Shown piece by piece: positions 36,444 to 45,306 of a DNA stretch of 64,000 nt. This stretch comes from Chitinophagales bacterium. GTDB lineage: Bacteria > Bacteroidota > Bacteroidia > Chitinophagales > Chitinophagaceae. The notes under the pieces were generated by a model, which was given only the letters and a program-made list of their open reading frames with translations, was not told the DNA's origin and did no database searches. How positions within the stretch are numbered: position 1 is the stretch's first letter; each line of letters begins with the position of its first letter. Both the position numbers and the translations under genes were made by a program. The DNA lies in the NCBI GenBank assembly GCA_013297995.1, contig JAAFJB010000002.1:16155-80154 (forward strand). The letters run 5' to 3'.

Positions 36444-37301
36444 TTATTTGTAATTAGCTGCAAAACTTTGGGTTAAAGTAAAACCAGATTCATCAATACC
36501 GTAGGTAATTCCATCAATACGAGTGGTAAATACGTTGTAGAAAATAATGGCAATAGCAGAAGTTCCAATACCCAATGCAGTATTAAATAAGGCTTCTGAT
36601 ATACCTTTCGACAGCTCACGAGCCGCATCTCCACCGCCTTCATCGCCCAATGCAGAGAACGACTTAATCATTCCCAACACCGTTCCAAATAAGCCCAATA
36701 GGGTTGCTACGGATGCAATGGTTGATAAGAATACCAAGTTCTTCTCTAACATAGGTAATTCCAATGCGGTTGCTTCTTCAATTTCCTTTTGAATATTCAA
36801 TACTTTTTGCTCGGTTTCTAATTCAGTATTCGAAATCATTTCTTTATACTTTTTCAATCCCGCTTTCATTACATTTCCTACTGAACCTTTTTGCTTATCA
36901 CAAGCAGCCAATGCTTTATCTACTTCTTTATTGGCTAAATGGAATTGCACGCTGCGAACGAATTCAGCATTGTTGCCTGTACCAGTAGCTTTTACCACTG
37001 TTAACATACGTTCAATTACAAAAATCATTACAATTAAAAAGTTACCAATCAAAATAGGTACAACTATACCACCTTCATACATTTTACTTAAGCCTGTTTT
37101 TGGGCCTTTGTGACTAGGCCAAAATCCACCTGTTAAATCAGGTGTGGTAAAATTACTATCGGCACCCAGCCAAAATCTCCATAATACATAACCTAGTACA
37201 ATGCCTAAAAATGGGGCAATCCATGAAATAATATTGCTGCTCTTCTTGGGTTGAGGGGAAGACGCGGATTTCACTGCAGCGGTTGGTTTAATTTCAGCCA
37301 T
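36444..37301 (-). CDS. exbB: ExbB/TolQ/MotA-type proton channel protein
   Basis: 285 residues. Membrane segments at about 22-42, 76-98, 193-214 and 236-258, the last two (FLSTIASVATLLGLFGTVLGMI and TALGIGTSAIAIIF) forming the conserved TolQ/ExbB pore region. The first helix is an extra N-terminal one common in this phylum. First gene of the exbB-exbD-exbD-tonB operon; the promoter must lie in the 385-base interval upstream, which I could not resolve to a consensus. Confidence 0.92.
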   Translation of the reverse strand: MAEIKPTAAVKSASSPQPKKSSNIISWIAPFLGIVLGYVLWRFWLGADSNFTTPDLTGGFWPSHKGPKTGLSKMYEGGIVVPILIGNFLIVMIFVIERMLTVVKATGTGNNAEFVRSVQFHLANKEVDKALAACDKQKGSVGNVMKAGLKKYKEMISNTELETEQKVLNIQKEIEEATALELPMLEKNLVFLSTIASVATLLGLFGTVLGMIKSFSALGDEGGGDAARELSKGISEALFNTALGIGTSAIAIIFYNVFTTRIDGITYGIDESGFTLTQSFAANYK

Positions 37302-37686
37302 GACTCAATTGGTTTTTGATTTTTTTAATATTACAAATGGTTTAAGAATGTGTCCCAACCAGCTTTTCAACCTTTGCAATTGCATTTTTGGGGGTTAAAA
37401 AAGCCAGAAAGAGAATACAAAATAGGGATTTTATTTAATGCAACAAATTTGTTGGCAATATTATTTTGTTAGTTTTAATACCAACCCTTCCACCGCTCAT
37501 CCATTATCACTTGGGAAATATATAATTGAATGGTGTACACAGCTATCTTTATTGCCATTTATTCACTAAAATTTTCTTATAAAATGAGCCATAACTAGCA
37601 TTCAATAACAACCTAGCTGTTAATTTGCGAAACAAAGTTCATCGGAGCTCTTTCCAAGTGGCCATTAAAACAATAAAAATTAATAC
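37302..37686. other. Divergent intergenic region, no gene seen
   Basis: 385 bases between exbB (minus) and the metalloprotease gene (plus). It is AT-rich and must contain both promoters. A 14-base perfect palindrome CAACAAATTTGTTG sits at 37441-37454 and could be a regulator site. No coding potential on either strand. Confidence 0.5.
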
Positions 37687-40242
37687 ATGAAATTACTATT
37701 CACCTCCTCATTCGTTTTTTTTACTTTAGCAGTATCCGCACAACAAAAGCCTCAAAGCCCTTCTAGTTTGCCTGTAATGGCTCCTGCATCCACTTCCACC
37801 CCTGGCTTACCCGCCAGCTCAAACAGTTTTAAACAAGGCCCCAAAGCTTTTAAAGATTTAATTACCGATAAAGCTATTACCCAAAAGGGTTTGTTCACAG
37901 TTCATAAAGTAGATGAAAAATATTATTTTGAAATTGCAGATTCTATCCTTGGCAGATCTATTCTATCCGTAGTTCGTTTTACCAAAGTACCTGCTGGCGC
38001 GGGTTATGGCGGTGAAATAGCCAACGAACAAGGCCAAACCCTTCAATTTGAAAAAGGCCCCAACCATACCATTTTCCTAAGAACCATTACTTTGGTAAAT
38101 ACTGCGGATTCTACCCAAGATATTTCCAAAGCTGTATCCCTTTCTAATGTAAACACCATTTCAGCAGCTTTTCCAATAGCCGCTTTTGGAAGAGATTCCA
38201 ATTCTTATATTATTGACTTTACCGATTTTATAAAAGGTGATCAACAATCCATTGGCATCAGCCCCAATACCAAAAGAAGGTATAATTTCTCTAGCCTCGC
38301 CAGCGACCGTTCTTATATTGCTAAAATCTACAGCTTCCCATTAAATACTGAAATTAAAACAGTAAAAACTTTTATTGCCATGCCCTCTGGTGGCCCCAGC
38401 ATTGGCTTTCCCGGATCTTCGGCTACAATTAAAGCCGCCAACGATGCGGGCGCTGTAACAGTTGAATTAAATACTTCTTTATTACTATTGCCCAAAACTC
38501 CTATGGAGCGCAGAATTGCCGACCGCCGTGTTGGGTACTTTACCCGTGGTTTTGTGCGTTATAGCGATACACAACAAAAAGTAGAAAGAATTAATTTTGC
38601 GGTGCGTTGGAGGCTAGAACCCAAAGCAGGCGACTGGGAAAAATGGATGCTGGGCGAATTGGTTGAACCCAATAAACCCATTATTTATTATATTGATCCC
38701 GCCACGCCCAAACAATGGCGCAAGCACTTAATTGCTGGCATTAATGATTGGCAAATTGCCTTTGAAAAAGCGGGTTTTAAAAACGCCATCATGGGTATGG
38801 AATGGCCTGAAAACGACTCTTCTATGAGCCTAGAAGACGCCCGATTTTCAGTAGTAAGGTATTTTGCCTCTGATATTGAAAATGCCTACGGCCCAAATGT
38901 TAACGATCCTCGCAGCGGTGAAATTTTAGAAAGCCATATTGGATGGTACCATAATGTGATGAAATTGGTACACGATTGGTATATGATTCAAGCTTCGGCA
39001 GTTGATCCCGCCGCTCGCACCATGAAAATGGATGATAACTTAATGGGCGACCTTATTCGCTTTGTTTCTTCCCATGAAGTGGGTCACACGCTTGGCCTAG
39101 CTCACAATATGGGCAGCAGTAGCAAAACTCCTGTGGAAAAATTAAGAGACAAAACTTGGGTAGAAGCCAATGGCCATACTGCTTCTATTATGGACTATGC
39201 CCGTTTTAATTATGTGGCCCAACCAGAAGACAATATCTCTCGGAAGGGACTTTACCCTCGTATTGGCGATTACGATAAATGGGCCATCAAATGGGGATAT
39301 GGATATATTCCAGGTGCCAACGAAGAAGCTACCAAAAAAAATAGCAGTGCTATGGTTACCGCTGCTTTACAAGCCAACCCTAGGCATTGGTTTGGAACTT
39401 ATGAAAGGGGCAATAGAAACGACCCTAGGAGTCAGAGCGAAGACCTCAGCAATAATGCCGTTAAAGCCAGTGAATATGGTATTTTAAACCTTAAACGCAT
39501 TTTAAAAGGTTTACCCGAGTGGACCAAAGAAGAAGCCGATCAATACGAAAACCTAGCCGCAATGTATGGTGAACTATTGGGTCAGTTTAGAACCTATGCA
39601 GGTCACGTATTAGCGCATATAGGCGGTGTATATGAAACATTTAAAACAGCAGCACAAAATGAACCTGTGTATGAAATTACCCCTAAATCAACCCAGAAAG
39701 AAGCAGCGGCTTTTTTAAATAAGCAGGTTTTTGAAACTCCCAGTTGGCTTATTGAAAAAGAACTTTGGAATAAATTCAACAATCCCACTTCCGCCAACCC
39801 TGTAATTGCAGCGCAAGAAGCCATTTTGAATTCGCTGATTAGTGGAGATAGAATGGGGCGACTTCAACTAAGTGCCGAACGTTTTGGCGATCAAAATAGC
39901 TATACCGCTCTTGAACTATTAAATGATCTTGAAACAAACCTTTTTAGTGAATTGAATAGTAAAAAAACCATTGATTCCCATCGCAGATTTCTACAAAGGG
40001 CTTATATAAATCGATTAGTGAATATCATCAGTCCTGCCAATAATACCCTTGTTATTGTGAGTTTTGGAGGAAGCAGTTCGATGGACATAAGCAAGTCTGA
40101 TATACCCGCCATTGTTAGGGCTCAACTGATTTCCCTTCGTGCAAAAATTACGGCTTCAATTGCCACTACCAGTCAAAAATTAAGCAAGATTCATCTGCAA
40201 GAACTTGCCGAGAATATAAAACGCGGCCTCGATCCAAAATAA
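37687..40242 (+). CDS. Secreted zinc-dependent metalloprotease (DUF5117/DUF4953-like)
   Basis: 851 residues. A signal peptide (ends VSAQQ) and a Pro/Ser-rich stretch (about 22-50) lead into the DUF5117-like N-terminal part. The active site is H463-E464-x-x-H467 with H473 (HEVGHTLGLAHNMG), the extended HExxHxxGxxH zinc motif of metzincin-like peptidases. Downstream comes the DUF4953-type C-terminal part. The enzyme would act in the periplasm or outside the cell; substrate unknown. No type IX sorting domain is evident at its end. A strong terminator follows. Confidence 0.88.
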   Translation: MKLLFTSSFVFFTLAVSAQQKPQSPSSLPVMAPASTSTPGLPASSNSFKQGPKAFKDLITDKAITQKGLFTVHKVDEKYYFEIADSILGRSILSVVRFTKVPAGAGYGGEIANEQGQTLQFEKGPNHTIFLRTITLVNTADSTQDISKAVSLSNVNTISAAFPIAAFGRDSNSYIIDFTDFIKGDQQSIGISPNTKRRYNFSSLASDRSYIAKIYSFPLNTEIKTVKTFIAMPSGGPSIGFPGSSATIKAANDAGAVTVELNTSLLLLPKTPMERRIADRRVGYFTRGFVRYSDTQQKVERINFAVRWRLEPKAGDWEKWMLGELVEPNKPIIYYIDPATPKQWRKHLIAGINDWQIAFEKAGFKNAIMGMEWPENDSSMSLEDARFSVVRYFASDIENAYGPNVNDPRSGEILESHIGWYHNVMKLVHDWYMIQASAVDPAARTMKMDDNLMGDLIRFVSSHEVGHTLGLAHNMGSSSKTPVEKLRDKTWVEANGHTASIMDYARFNYVAQPEDNISRKGLYPRIGDYDKWAIKWGYGYIPGANEEATKKNSSAMVTAALQANPRHWFGTYERGNRNDPRSQSEDLSNNAVKASEYGILNLKRILKGLPEWTKEEADQYENLAAMYGELLGQFRTYAGHVLAHIGGVYETFKTAAQNEPVYEITPKSTQKEAAAFLNKQVFETPSWLIEKELWNKFNNPTSANPVIAAQEAILNSLISGDRMGRLQLSAERFGDQNSYTALELLNDLETNLFSELNSKKTIDSHRRFLQRAYINRLVNIISPANNTLVIVSFGGSSSMDISKSDIPAIVRAQLISLRAKITASIATTSQKLSKIHLQELAENIKRGLDPK

Positions 40243-40261
40243 AATTCAATTCTACCCACCT

Positions 40262-40296
40262 ATGCCCTACTAATTTTGTGATTAGTGGGGCATTTT
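40262..40296 (+). terminator. Terminator of the metalloprotease gene
   Basis: A 12-bp stem (TGCCCTACTAAT with ATTAGTGGGGCA, one G-T pair), loop TTTGTG, followed by ATTTT, 20 bases after the stop codon. Confidence 0.85.
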
Positions 40297-40354
40297 ATAA
40301 CCCTAAGTAATAAAGCTTTTTTTTTACAAAGCCTCCATTTCGTATATTTACCCA

Positions 40355-41080
40355 ATGAAAAAATGGATGCTTTTTTTTGTCCTCTCTTGCCTTGTAACTA
40401 GTGTATTTTCCCAACAAAAAAATATGGTTTGGGGCTATTTAAAAGATAGTATTACTCGTGAACCAATTGTGTTAGCAAGTATCACTAACTTAAATAGAAA
40501 GCATACGGTTATGACCAACAATGCGGGTCGTTTTAAAATTGAATTACACGAAAACGAAGTGCTTGCTTTTGCAGCAGTTGGTTATTATTTTGATACCGTT
40601 CAATTTCACAAAGCCATTTTTCATAAAGATACTTTACAGTTACACCTATCTCCCCTCTACAAAGCACTGGCCAATGTAACCGTAACCAGTCATTCACTTC
40701 ATACTTATAGTAGAGATAGTATGGCTAGAAGAAAGGAATTTTTACAAGATATAGGAGAACATACCTTACCTGCTGTTTCCAGTGCCAACTCTGGTGCAGG
40801 TGTTGCATTGAATATTGATCGTTTTTCGAAGCGAGAAAAAAATAAAAGAAAGTCAATGGCTTTTTTTGAAACAGCCGAGCGAGAAGCTTATATTGACTAT
40901 AGAATTCCTGCTGCTATTGTTACCAAATACAGCGGTCTTAAAGAAGACGATTTAGAAGCTTTTATGCAGCTCTATAGACCCAGCTACGAATGGCTGAGAA
41001 AACATAGTACCGAAGAAGATATTAAGTACTATATTAATGAAAAACTAAAGCAATTCAACAAGAAGGGGCAAAATAATTAA
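40355..41080 (+). CDS. Secreted CarboxypepD_reg-like domain protein
   Basis: 241 residues: signal peptide (ending SVFSQQ), then a CarboxypepD_reg-like beta domain (about 25-105; GYLKDSITREPIVLASIT and NNAGRFKIEL), then a charged helical part without known motifs. In larger SusC-type receptors this domain is the N-terminal plug extension, but here there is no barrel. Such short proteins are frequent in Bacteroidetes and unassigned. Convergent with the permease gene. Confidence 0.75.
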   Translation: MKKWMLFFVLSCLVTSVFSQQKNMVWGYLKDSITREPIVLASITNLNRKHTVMTNNAGRFKIELHENEVLAFAAVGYYFDTVQFHKAIFHKDTLQLHLSPLYKALANVTVTSHSLHTYSRDSMARRKEFLQDIGEHTLPAVSSANSGAGVALNIDRFSKREKNKRKSMAFFETAEREAYIDYRIPAAIVTKYSGLKEDDLEAFMQLYRPSYEWLRKHSTEEDIKYYINEKLKQFNKKGQNN

Positions 41081-41087
41081 TATACAC

Positions 41088-42359
41088 TTATTCATATCTA
41101 AGTGCAACAATAGGGTTTAACCGCGCTGCTTTCATTGCTGGATAAATGCCAGCACCTAACCCTACTAACGAGCAGATTATAATCCCTATTGCTACCCAAG
41201 CCCATGGTATTACAAACCCGGTATCTAGTATAATTCCAAAAATATTACCCACCAATATTCCTAGAACTATGCCAAACAATGCACCGAGCAAACTAATAAT
41301 TAAGCTTTCAAATAAAAATTGCTGACGAACATATTTGCTTTTTCCACCAATGGCTTTTATCAATCCCACTTCCTTAGTACGCTCATTCACAGAAACCAAC
41401 ATAATATTCATCAACCCAATGGCAGCACCAATTAGGGTTATCAATCCAATAGCACTGGCAGCACCTGTGATACTACTTAGAAATCCAATAAACAATTCAG
41501 CAAACTTATCGCTCTTCTCAATTGCAAAATTATTTTCTTCGGTAGGGGTTAACTTTCTTACCGCTCTAAAAATGGAAGTTGCTTCATCACTTGAAACAGG
41601 AATTTCCTTCACATTTTTAACCACCACCCCTATTAAGTAAGAGGGATTAATATTTGAGTAGCGACGGATATTGGTATAAGAAGTGAGTACCATATCATCT
41701 TGTCGCATCATGGCACTTGATCCCTTGCTTTTCAGTAATCCTACCACACGATAGGGTGTGCTGCCCACTTTAATAATTTTATCAATGCAGGTTTCGGCAC
41801 GATTACCAAATAATTTTGCTGCCACATTACTGCCTACCAAACAGATATTTCTACCACTTTGCACATCAAGGCTATTCAGGTTTCGGCCAATATCAATATT
41901 ATATCCATTCACCGCCAAATAGTTTTCATCACCGCCCCATACCGTAATTTGAGGATTGGTTTTCTTATCTTTATATCTTAATTCCTGTTGATTGGGCCCC
42001 CTTCTATAAATTGCAATATTTGATCCAGGAAATGCATAATTCAATTTGAAAAATTCGGCTTCTTCTAATCGGATGGGTTTGCCCAGATTAGACTTTTTTA
42101 CTTTTAATCCGCGTTTGGTTTTTTTTACTTCATCCCCACCACCAAAATTCACCCTCGATTCTTTGTATCGAATATTGTAAGCATTGGCTCCCATAGAAGA
42201 AAAGCTTTCTTTCAAACTCTGGTTCATGGCTTCAATAGCCGTTATAATACCAATTAATGCCATGATGCCAAAAGCAATAATTGCAACGGTAATACCTGCC
42301 CTAAGTTTATTGCTTTTAACGGTACGCCAAGCCAGAATAAAAGAGTCGAATGCTGTCAT
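41088..42359 (-). CDS. ABC transporter permease, MacB/FtsX type
   Basis: 423 residues. One N-terminal membrane helix (about 20-42), a large periplasmic MacB-PCD domain (about 45-280), then three C-terminal helices of the FtsX domain (ITLIGAAIGLMNIMLVS, LIISLLGALFGIVLGILVG, WVAIGIIICSLVGLGAGIYP). MacB-like permeases act with an ATPase in mechanotransmission and export. No ATPase gene is adjacent; the orphan ATPase at 18.1 kb is far away and not evidently the partner. Function of this copy is unknown. Confidence 0.85.
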   Translation of the reverse strand: MTAFDSFILAWRTVKSNKLRAGITVAIIAFGIMALIGIITAIEAMNQSLKESFSSMGANAYNIRYKESRVNFGGGDEVKKTKRGLKVKKSNLGKPIRLEEAEFFKLNYAFPGSNIAIYRRGPNQQELRYKDKKTNPQITVWGGDENYLAVNGYNIDIGRNLNSLDVQSGRNICLVGSNVAAKLFGNRAETCIDKIIKVGSTPYRVVGLLKSKGSSAMMRQDDMVLTSYTNIRRYSNINPSYLIGVVVKNVKEIPVSSDEATSIFRAVRKLTPTEENNFAIEKSDKFAELFIGFLSSITGAASAIGLITLIGAAIGLMNIMLVSVNERTKEVGLIKAIGGKSKYVRQQFLFESLIISLLGALFGIVLGILVGNIFGIILDTGFVIPWAWVAIGIIICSLVGLGAGIYPAMKAARLNPIVALRYE

Positions 42360-42446
42360 CTAATGAGTTTGAATTAAATATCCTTTTATAAAGATAACTT
42401 CAATTCATTAAAAGCACAGCACTGCAAGCGGAATTATGAAGAGTGG

Positions 42447-43835
42447 TTAAAAATACAACCAATTGAGCACTATAGAAGGAAGAATGCCAATTGCAATTAT
42501 TCCAGCAGCCAGTAAAAGAACACCAAGTTTAAACCCAGTAGTAATTTCATTCAGTTCTGGTTGACCTTCTTTAAAGTACATTGATTGAATTACTTTAAAA
42601 TAATAATATACACTTACTGCCGCAAATAATACAGCCGCTATAACCATCCATAAAGCCCCTCCTGCTTTTACCACAGAAGCCAACATATAGTATTTTGCAA
42701 AAAAACCAGCAGTAAGCGGAATACCAGCCAGTGACAACAAGAATACAGTGGCAGAAAAAGCAAGAACGGGACTAGCTGCTGCCAATCCATTCAATCCATC
42801 AAAAGTATAGTCCTTCACTTTCATGAGCACTGCAAAAAAACCAATGGTAGCCAAACAATAAGCCACTGTGTAGAGAAGTATTCCTTGATAGGCCATATCA
42901 TTATAACTGTACAAAGCAAACAACATAAAACCAGCCTGTGCAATACTTGAATAGGCCAACATCCGTTTAATACTTCTTTGAAATACTGCGGTAATATTAC
43001 CCACAAATAATGTGGCAATGATTACAATGGATAATAATATTTTCCAACTAGGCCCTAACAATGCAGCATTGGCATCAAATACTTTAATAAAAGCAAAGAA
43101 ACCCGCTGCCTTTACTATGGTGGCCATAAAGGAGGTAAATACAGTGGGGGCGCCATCGTAAACATCTGGCGTCCAAAAATGAAAAGGAGCTGCAGACACT
43201 TTAAAACACAGGGAGACAAATAAAAGTATCAATCCACCTGCCTGAAGAAAGGATACCCCTTGTGTTCCTAAAGAAAGTGGCTGAACTGATTGCACACTTA
43301 ATGTAAATGATCCTGTTGCTCCATACAGCAATGCAATTCCCATCAACATAATACCCGTAGAAAAAGCTCCCATTAAAAAATATTTAAGCGATGCTTCGTT
43401 GCTTTTTAAATTTCTTTTATCGGCTCCAGTAAGAATATAAAGTGGAATGGAAAGAATTTCAATACCAAGGAACAACATCAATAACCCATTAAAAGAAGTG
43501 AGTATAGTGGTGCCGCACAGCACAAAAAATATAAGTGCATAATACTCAGCAGTGTGAATGCCTACTTTTTCTATTTCTTTGCCGCAGAGTAAAACAAATA
43601 GTAAAGTAGAAGCGATAAGTATGGTATTAAAATAAAGACCCAGCTTATTAAAATATAAGAGTTCGTGGGTATTTACCTGAATAGAGAAAATACCATAACT
43701 GTTGAGCAAATTTACGCCCAACAAAATGAATAAAGCTACTATAGCGGTTAATGTAATGCTTGATTTATGCTTGGTAAATATACCAGTGAACATCATTACC
43801 ACTCCCAATATTGCCGAAACTATTATTGCGTTCAT
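42447..43835 (-). CDS. nuoN: NADH-quinone oxidoreductase subunit N
   Basis: 462 residues with about fourteen membrane helices of the Mrp antiporter-like type. Conserved Lys-bearing helices are seen, for example KVSAAPFHFWTPDVYDGAP and KRMLAYSSIAQAGFML. It is one of the three proton-pumping modules in the membrane arm of respiratory complex I. Last gene of the nuo operon, 18 bases after nuoM. Confidence 0.95.
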   Translation of the reverse strand: MNAIIVSAILGVVMMFTGIFTKHKSSITLTAIVALFILLGVNLLNSYGIFSIQVNTHELLYFNKLGLYFNTILIASTLLFVLLCGKEIEKVGIHTAEYYALIFFVLCGTTILTSFNGLLMLFLGIEILSIPLYILTGADKRNLKSNEASLKYFLMGAFSTGIMLMGIALLYGATGSFTLSVQSVQPLSLGTQGVSFLQAGGLILLFVSLCFKVSAAPFHFWTPDVYDGAPTVFTSFMATIVKAAGFFAFIKVFDANAALLGPSWKILLSIVIIATLFVGNITAVFQRSIKRMLAYSSIAQAGFMLFALYSYNDMAYQGILLYTVAYCLATIGFFAVLMKVKDYTFDGLNGLAAASPVLAFSATVFLLSLAGIPLTAGFFAKYYMLASVVKAGGALWMVIAAVLFAAVSVYYYFKVIQSMYFKEGQPELNEITTGFKLGVLLLAAGIIAIGILPSIVLNWLYF

Positions 43836-43853
43836 AATTGCTGGATCGTTCTT

Positions 43854-45281
43854 TTAGTTTTTTACAAATAATGCCCTAACACTGTCTTTTGTGAGTTCAA
43901 TCATGGGCTGCGGAAATACCCCAAATACAATAACCAGTATTGCAATAATCACCAATGCTAATTTTACATTCAAAGGAAGATCCATTGCATTTTCCGTTCT
44001 TGCACTTAGGTTTCCATAAATAATTTTCTGTACCATATTCAATGTATATACTGCTGCTAGTATAATGCTGATACCTGCTACCGCAGCCATCCATATATTA
44101 TGGCCAAACAATCCATTGAACATTAAAAATTCGCCTACAAATGCATTGGTCAAGGGTAACGCAATATTTGCCAATGCCATTAGCACCAATAGTATAGCCA
44201 TTGCCGGGGCTTTCTGTGCCAGCCCCCCTAACTCACTCAACTTTCTGGTACCCAATTGTTTTTCAATTAAGTCGGCCAAAATCCACAATCCAATTACATT
44301 AATTCCGTGATTGAACATTTGAATCATCACGCCCGTTAATGCGGAGGGATTATTGGTAAAAATAGCAGCACTCATTAAACCAATATGCGCTATAGATGAA
44401 TAGGCAATGAGTCTTTTAATATCATCTTGGCGAATGGCAATCAGCGAAGCATAAATCATACCGATTACAGAGAGTATAATTACGGTATTAGAAAATTGCG
44501 CGGTAGCCAACGGAAACATGGGAATCAACCAACGAACCACCGCAAATAGTCCCATCTTTACCATCACCCCGCTCATTACCATGGTAGTGGCGGTAGGCGA
44601 TTGTTCATAAGCATCTGGCTGCCAAGTATGAAAGGGGAAAATGGGCATTTTAATGGCGAATGCCACAAAAAACAACCAGAATAAAAGCGATTGATGTACA
44701 GCATCTAATTTCACCGCATATAATGAGGCTATGGAAAAAGAATGATCTGCCGTTTGAAAATACATATACAGCAAACCCACCAACATTAATAAAGATCCAA
44801 TAAAGGTGTAGATAAAAAATTTAAAGGTAACGGCAATGCGTTTTTCACCACCCCATAAAGAGCATAGAAAATAAACAGGTATCAACGCCAGCTCCCAAAA
44901 GAAATAAAACAAGAGTGCATCGGTTGCTAGAAAAACGCCCATTAGTCCCGCCTGTGTTAACAACATCAATCCAAAAAATGCAGATGCATTTTTATATTCA
45001 TTCCTATACACAGCAGTAAAGATTAATGGATAAACCACCGCTGTAAGTAGGCAAAGCATTTTCCCCATGCCATCCATCTTTAGGGTAAACCTACTGCCCA
45101 AATCGCTTAACCAGGCTGTATCATAGCCGATTGAACTAGGCGTGTAAACGGCTATTAAAGCAAGCCCCAGCGTTGCCACCGAAGCCAGTAAAGAAAAATA
45201 TTTGGCGGCATTGCCCTGCTTCAAACCGAAGCAGATTAAGCCAGTTGCCAATGGAATTAATAAGAGTAATAAAGCTATCAT
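43854..45281 (-). CDS. nuoM: NADH-quinone oxidoreductase subunit M
   Basis: 475 residues from the ATG at 45281. Antiporter-like proton channel with MPIFPFHTWQPDAYEQSP and RLIAYSSIAHIGLM, and the Glu in the helix FWELALIPVYFL. The track start at 45323 would overlap nuoL by 17 bases and adds a non-hydrophobic lead; the ATG at 45281 leaves a 25-base gap and begins directly with the first helix. Second-to-last gene of the complex I operon. Confidence 0.94.
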   Translation of the reverse strand: MIALLLLLIPLATGLICFGLKQGNAAKYFSLLASVATLGLALIAVYTPSSIGYDTAWLSDLGSRFTLKMDGMGKMLCLLTAVVYPLIFTAVYRNEYKNASAFFGLMLLTQAGLMGVFLATDALLFYFFWELALIPVYFLCSLWGGEKRIAVTFKFFIYTFIGSLLMLVGLLYMYFQTADHSFSIASLYAVKLDAVHQSLLFWLFFVAFAIKMPIFPFHTWQPDAYEQSPTATTMVMSGVMVKMGLFAVVRWLIPMFPLATAQFSNTVIILSVIGMIYASLIAIRQDDIKRLIAYSSIAHIGLMSAAIFTNNPSALTGVMIQMFNHGINVIGLWILADLIEKQLGTRKLSELGGLAQKAPAMAILLVLMALANIALPLTNAFVGEFLMFNGLFGHNIWMAAVAGISIILAAVYTLNMVQKIIYGNLSARTENAMDLPLNVKLALVIIAILVIVFGVFPQPMIELTKDSVRALFVKN

Positions 45282-45306
45282 TATTGCTGCGCTACTTTGT
45301 GAACGA

